Part shown: positions 61,051 to 64,000 of the stretch, in pieces
How the letters are laid out: each line of letters opens with the position of its first letter
How positions within the stretch are numbered: position 1 is the stretch's first letter
NCBI RefSeq assembly: GCF_002205895.1
Contig: NZ_NJDE01000007.1
Coordinates: 310,001-374,000, forward strand
Direction of reading: 5' to 3'
Length of the DNA stretch: 64,000 nucleotides
Source of the DNA: Saccharibacillus sp. O23
Lineage (GTDB): Bacteria; Bacillota; Bacilli; Paenibacillales; Paenibacillaceae
Program-made: the position numbers and the translations under genes
The notes under the pieces: model-generated
Databases searched by the model: none
Seen by the model: only the letters and a program-made list of their open reading frames with translations
What the model was told of the DNA's origin: nothing

Positions 61051-63093
61051 ATGACACAGCCGCAGCCAAACAAGTCGTACGAGAACGTCCGGATGGGCGT
61101 CGATTATTACCCGGAGCATTGGGACGAAGAGATGTGGGAAAAAGATATCGCGCTGATGAAAAGCTCGGGCGTGGCGGTCGTTCGCGTCGGCGAATTCGCT
61201 TGGAGCCGCATGGAACCGCGCGACGGCGAATTCGAGTTCGGATGGCTCGACCGGGCGCTGGATCTGTTCGCCCGTTACGGCATCGACGTCGTGATCGGCA
61301 CGCCGACGCATACGCCGCCGAGATGGCTGACGGCCAAGCATCCCGACGTGCTGCCGATCCTGCCGAGCGGAGCCGTATATCAACCGGGCGTGCGCGGTCA
61401 TCGCTGCTTCAACAGCCGTTCGCTGCGTCATTACGGCGAACGGCTGATCGGCAGGCTGGCCGAACGTTACGCGAAGCATCCGGCCGTCGTCGGCTGGCAG
61501 ACGGACAACGAATTCGGCATGCTCGACAGCCAGAGCGCGCAGGCGGCCGAAGATTTCCGCGATTGGGTCTACCGCAAATACGGCACGCTGGACAATCTGA
61601 ACCGCGAATGGGGCACGGTCGTGTGGAGCGGGGAATATTCGGAGTGGAGCGAGGTCACGCCTCCGCTCGGCGGATCGCCTTATCAGAACCCGTCGTTCCT
61701 GCTCGACTTCGCGCGCTTCCAATGGGAAACGGTCGCGGATTTCCAGAACGGGCAGATCGCCGCGATCCGCGCGCATTGTCCGGATCATTTCGTCACGCAT
61801 AACTTCCACAGCTATCCGCAGCGGCTGGATCTGTACAAAGTCGGCGAAGCGTTGGACTTCGCTTCTTTCGACTACTATCCGAACACGTCGCCGGACAAAG
61901 CGGCGACGTCGCCTTACAGCGGCGCGCTGTCGCTCGACGCGACGCGCGGCGTCAAACGCCGGAACTTCTGGATCATGGAGCAGCTCAGCGGCTCTCCGGG
62001 GGCTTGGATGCCGATGTGGCGCATGCCGCAGCCCGGTTATATCCGGGCTTACGTCTGGCAGGCGATCGCCCGCGGCGCGGACACGGTCGTGCATTTCCGC
62101 TGGCGAAGCGCTCATATCGGCGCGGAGCAGTTCTGGCACGGCTTGATCGACCACAGCAACGTGCCGGGCCGCCGTTTGGCGGAATTCGCCGAGACGAGCG
62201 GCGAAGTTCGGCGGCTCGCTCCGCTGCTGGAAGGCACCTCGCCGGAAGCGCAGGTCGCGATTCTGATGTCGCACGAGCAGCTCGAAGCCCTTAGAATCCA
62301 GAAGCAGACGGACAATTTCGATTACTACGAGAATCTCAAAGAATATCACCGGGCGCTGACCAAGCTCGGGATCGGCTGCGACGTGATCGACTGGCGTCAG
62401 CCGCTGGACGGCTACCGCGTCGTCGTCGCGCCGCATTTGTACCTGCTGGACGACGAAGCGGCCGAACGGCTGTCGCGTTTCGCCGCCGACGGCGGCACGC
62501 TGCTGCTGACGGCGCGCACCGGGGTCAAGAACCTGAACAACGTCTGCGTCATGCAGCCGCTGCCGGGACTGCTGGCCGACTGCGCGGGCGTCGCCGTGCG
62601 GGAATACGATCCGCTCGGCCGCGACGTGGTCCGGCTCGACGCGGAAGACGGCGAGCAGTACGCTTGCAGCCAATGGGCCGATATTCTCGATCCGGCCCCG
62701 GGCGGCCGGACGGAAGTGCTGGCCCGCTACGGCGGCCCGGTCTTCTTCGCCGGCGAAGCGGCGGTCACGCGCCACGCGTTCGGGCACGGGGAGACCTATT
62801 ACCTCGGGACGCATCCCGAGGAAGAGTATCTGCGCGCGCTGCTGCTGCGCATCGCGCAGGAACGCGGCCTGCCGCACGCCGAAGGGCTGCCGGCCGGCGT
62901 GCAGGTGTCGGTCCGCGCCGGAGCGAGCGGCGCGTATCTGTTCGTGCTGAACCTGAGCCGCGAAACGCGCAGGTTCCGGCTCGGCGGCGCTTACGCCGAA
63001 GCGGCCGGCGGCGAAGGCCTGCTCGGCGGCAGGCGGCATAGCGGCGGAGAGCTGGAATTGAAGCCTTACGGGGTCGAGATCTTCCGGTTCTGA
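61051..63093 (+). CDS. GH42 beta-galactosidase
   Basis: ATG 61051 follows GGGAGAGGGG and gives 680 residues, the normal length of GH42 enzymes. The longer in-frame extension upstream overlaps the cyclase gene and was rejected. The start MGVDYYPEHWDEEMWEKD is typical. The catalytic acid/base is E154 in WQTDNEFG and the nucleophile E310 in WIMEQLSG. The trimerisation domain and a short C-terminal beta domain follow. No signal peptide, so it acts inside on imported beta-galactosides or galacto-oligosaccharides. No transporter gene is adjacent. Confidence 0.94.
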   Translation: MTQPQPNKSYENVRMGVDYYPEHWDEEMWEKDIALMKSSGVAVVRVGEFAWSRMEPRDGEFEFGWLDRALDLFARYGIDVVIGTPTHTPPRWLTAKHPDVLPILPSGAVYQPGVRGHRCFNSRSLRHYGERLIGRLAERYAKHPAVVGWQTDNEFGMLDSQSAQAAEDFRDWVYRKYGTLDNLNREWGTVVWSGEYSEWSEVTPPLGGSPYQNPSFLLDFARFQWETVADFQNGQIAAIRAHCPDHFVTHNFHSYPQRLDLYKVGEALDFASFDYYPNTSPDKAATSPYSGALSLDATRGVKRRNFWIMEQLSGSPGAWMPMWRMPQPGYIRAYVWQAIARGADTVVHFRWRSAHIGAEQFWHGLIDHSNVPGRRLAEFAETSGEVRRLAPLLEGTSPEAQVAILMSHEQLEALRIQKQTDNFDYYENLKEYHRALTKLGIGCDVIDWRQPLDGYRVVVAPHLYLLDDEAAERLSRFAADGGTLLLTARTGVKNLNNVCVMQPLPGLLADCAGVAVREYDPLGRDVVRLDAEDGEQYACSQWADILDPAPGGRTEVLARYGGPVFFAGEAAVTRHAFGHGETYYLGTHPEEEYLRALLLRIAQERGLPHAEGLPAGVQVSVRAGASGAYLFVLNLSRETRRFRLGGAYAEAAGGEGLLGGRRHSGGELELKPYGVEIFRF

Positions 63094-63274
63094 GGGACTA
63101 GGGACCGGAACGGCCGCTTAAGAACGGCCGGGCGTTAGGAGCAGGCTGGCCTTGAGGGCGGCATTCGAGGGTCCGGCGACGAACTCATGCGTTCGGAGCG
63201 GCAGTGGACGGGGGAATCCGGCAGAAGTTTGTTCCGTTAAAAGGCGGCTTGCCCTGCTTCCGCTGCCGCCGAAC

Positions 63275-63520
63275 GCTAACGGAACGTCAATCCGTTAGAA
63301 GGCCTTTTTCGCCGGCTGCCGAATTCTAACGGAACGCAGCGACGCTTAGAAGCGGAAAAAGCGCCGAAACTGGCTCGAAATCTGCTTTTGATCCCTCTAA
63401 GCGTCATCTCGTTCCGTTAGAAATTGCGAACGACGATATTTCCGCTCTAAGCGCCTCGCGGTTCCGTTAGAATTCCGGACGGCAGCATTTCGGCGCTGAG
63501 CGTCTTGCTCTTCCGTCAGC
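63275..63520. repeat. Array of five 25-26-bp palindrome-like repeats, mostly 50 bp apart
   Basis: Copies start at 63275, 63325, 63396, 63446 and 63495. The clearest are TCTAACGGAACG...CGCTTAGA and TCTAAGCG...GTTCCGTTAGA. The second copy is inverted relative to the third to fifth, and the last is degenerate. A half copy (GTTCCGTTA) precedes at about 63231. The whole 63094-63793 gap has no gene other than the pirin leader. Confidence 0.8.
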
Positions 63521-63793
63521 ATCGAGGGAAATCCGGCGGCGCGGCGCCGACACGCTCCGGCAGCTTCAACAGGCGTTCCTGCTTGGTCGATGCTGCCGAT
63601 CCGATGTCGCGATCGAGCTATTTTTAATAAAGTTTCTAACTTTATTTTTATTTTGCTATTGAAAATTTTAAATTAAAAGTAATAATAGAAAGAGAAGCGG
63701 AGTAGGCGCGATCGTTTGGCGATACCTTATTCGATCCCCGATGTCCGCTATCCGAATTCCGATGTCCACAATCAGAAAGGGGCTTTGCCAACC

Positions 63794-64000
63794 ATGATTC
63801 AAGTCTATCCGGCAAGTTCGCGTTTCGAATACGATAAAGGCTGGCTCAAAGGCGGGCACAGCTTCTCTTTCGCCGAGTATTACGATCCCGAGAACGTCAA
63901 GTTCGGCCCGATGCGCGTCTGCAACGACGACGTGATCGCGCCGGGCAAAGGCTTCGGCGCGCATCCGCACAGCGATATGGAGATCGTGTCGCTGATCCTC
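63794..64000 (+). CDS. Pirin family protein, 3' end outside the window
   Basis: ATG 63794 follows AAAGGGGC and opens a frame to the window edge. The first residues, MIQVYPASSRFEYDKGWLKG then HSFSFAEYYDPENVKFGPMRV, and the metal-binding HPHSDMEIVSLIL are the pirin (bicupin) signature. Bacterial members such as YhhW bind one metal and act on flavonoid-like or unknown small molecules. Only 69 residues are visible, and the upstream DNA is AT-rich. Confidence 0.88.
   Translation, partial: MIQVYPASSRFEYDKGWLKGGHSFSFAEYYDPENVKFGPMRVCNDDVIAPGKGFGAHPHSDMEIVSLIL

Noticed and set aside
63275-63520. Possible CRISPR array at 63.3 kb (and at 15.6 kb)
   Set aside because: Repeats are palindromic, degenerate and partly inverted, spacers vary in length, and no cas gene is present.

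Overview
The window looks like a chromosomal stretch from a GC-rich Gram-positive bacterium of the Paenibacillaceae; Saccharibacillus is my best guess, as an inference. The grounds are purine-rich ribosome binding sites (GGAGG), many TTG/GTG starts, an S-box (SAM-I) riboswitch, intrinsic terminators, an S-layer-homology protein, a C30 carotenoid cluster, GntR- and CcpA-type sites, and futalosine-pathway menaquinone genes. No tRNA, rRNA, CRISPR array, prophage or complete insertion sequence was seen. Both edges cut genes: an M20 peptidase on the left and a pirin on the right.

Layout. 1-2.1 kb: end of an M20 peptidase gene, a small membrane protein and an unknown protein. 2.1-6.1 kb: a heterodimeric ABC exporter (minus strand). 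6.2-7.75 kb: GNAT acetyltransferase, FMN split-barrel protein and a divergent IF-3 paralogue. 7.8-19.4 kb: a fructan-utilisation locus with a LacI regulator, a two-permease plus lipoprotein ABC importer, an intracellular GH32 enzyme, a ROK fructokinase, and a large secreted multidomain GH32 levanase. 19.8-22.3 kb: a membrane zinc-ribbon protein paired with an HtrA-like protease. 22.6-27.8 kb: gluconate genes gnd, gntR, gntP and gntK with two matching GntR operators. 28-30.9 kb: SLH protein, an S-box riboswitch with no recognisable target gene, and a divergent mtnU-like omega-amidase gene. 30.9-37.5 kb: carotenoid operon (alpha/beta hydrolase, crtP, aldH, crtN, crtQ) without a C30 synthase gene. 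37.7-39.2 kb: mqnB-mqnD. 39.4-49.9 kb: uracil-DNA glycosylase, MHYT-PAS-GGDEF-EAL protein, polysaccharide deacetylase, chemotaxis receptor, AEC transporter, unknown proteins and a TetR regulator. 50.1-56.4 kb: secreted carboxylesterase, then a PocR-AraC regulator divergent from gldA and a fused dihydroxyacetone kinase. 56.7-63.1 kb: membrane alpha/beta hydrolase, CHASE3-HAMP-GAF-GGDEF cyclase and GH42 beta-galactosidase.

How it works together. The main theme is scavenging of plant-derived carbon: fructans, gluconate, glycerol and galactosides. Local regulators (LacI, GntR, PocR-AraC) appear to be combined with global catabolite repression, since several candidate CcpA cre sites can be read. 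Intergenic DNA carries three kinds of repeat: a ~105-145 bp element with TGACCGCA-type inverted ends that brackets the secreted levanase gene, a 237 bp MITE-like element flanked by TA, and two arrays of palindromes spaced mostly 50-60 bp apart. The most unusual regulatory signal is the S-box at 29.75-29.94 kb. It reads into about 250 bp with no recognisable gene and then a second terminator.
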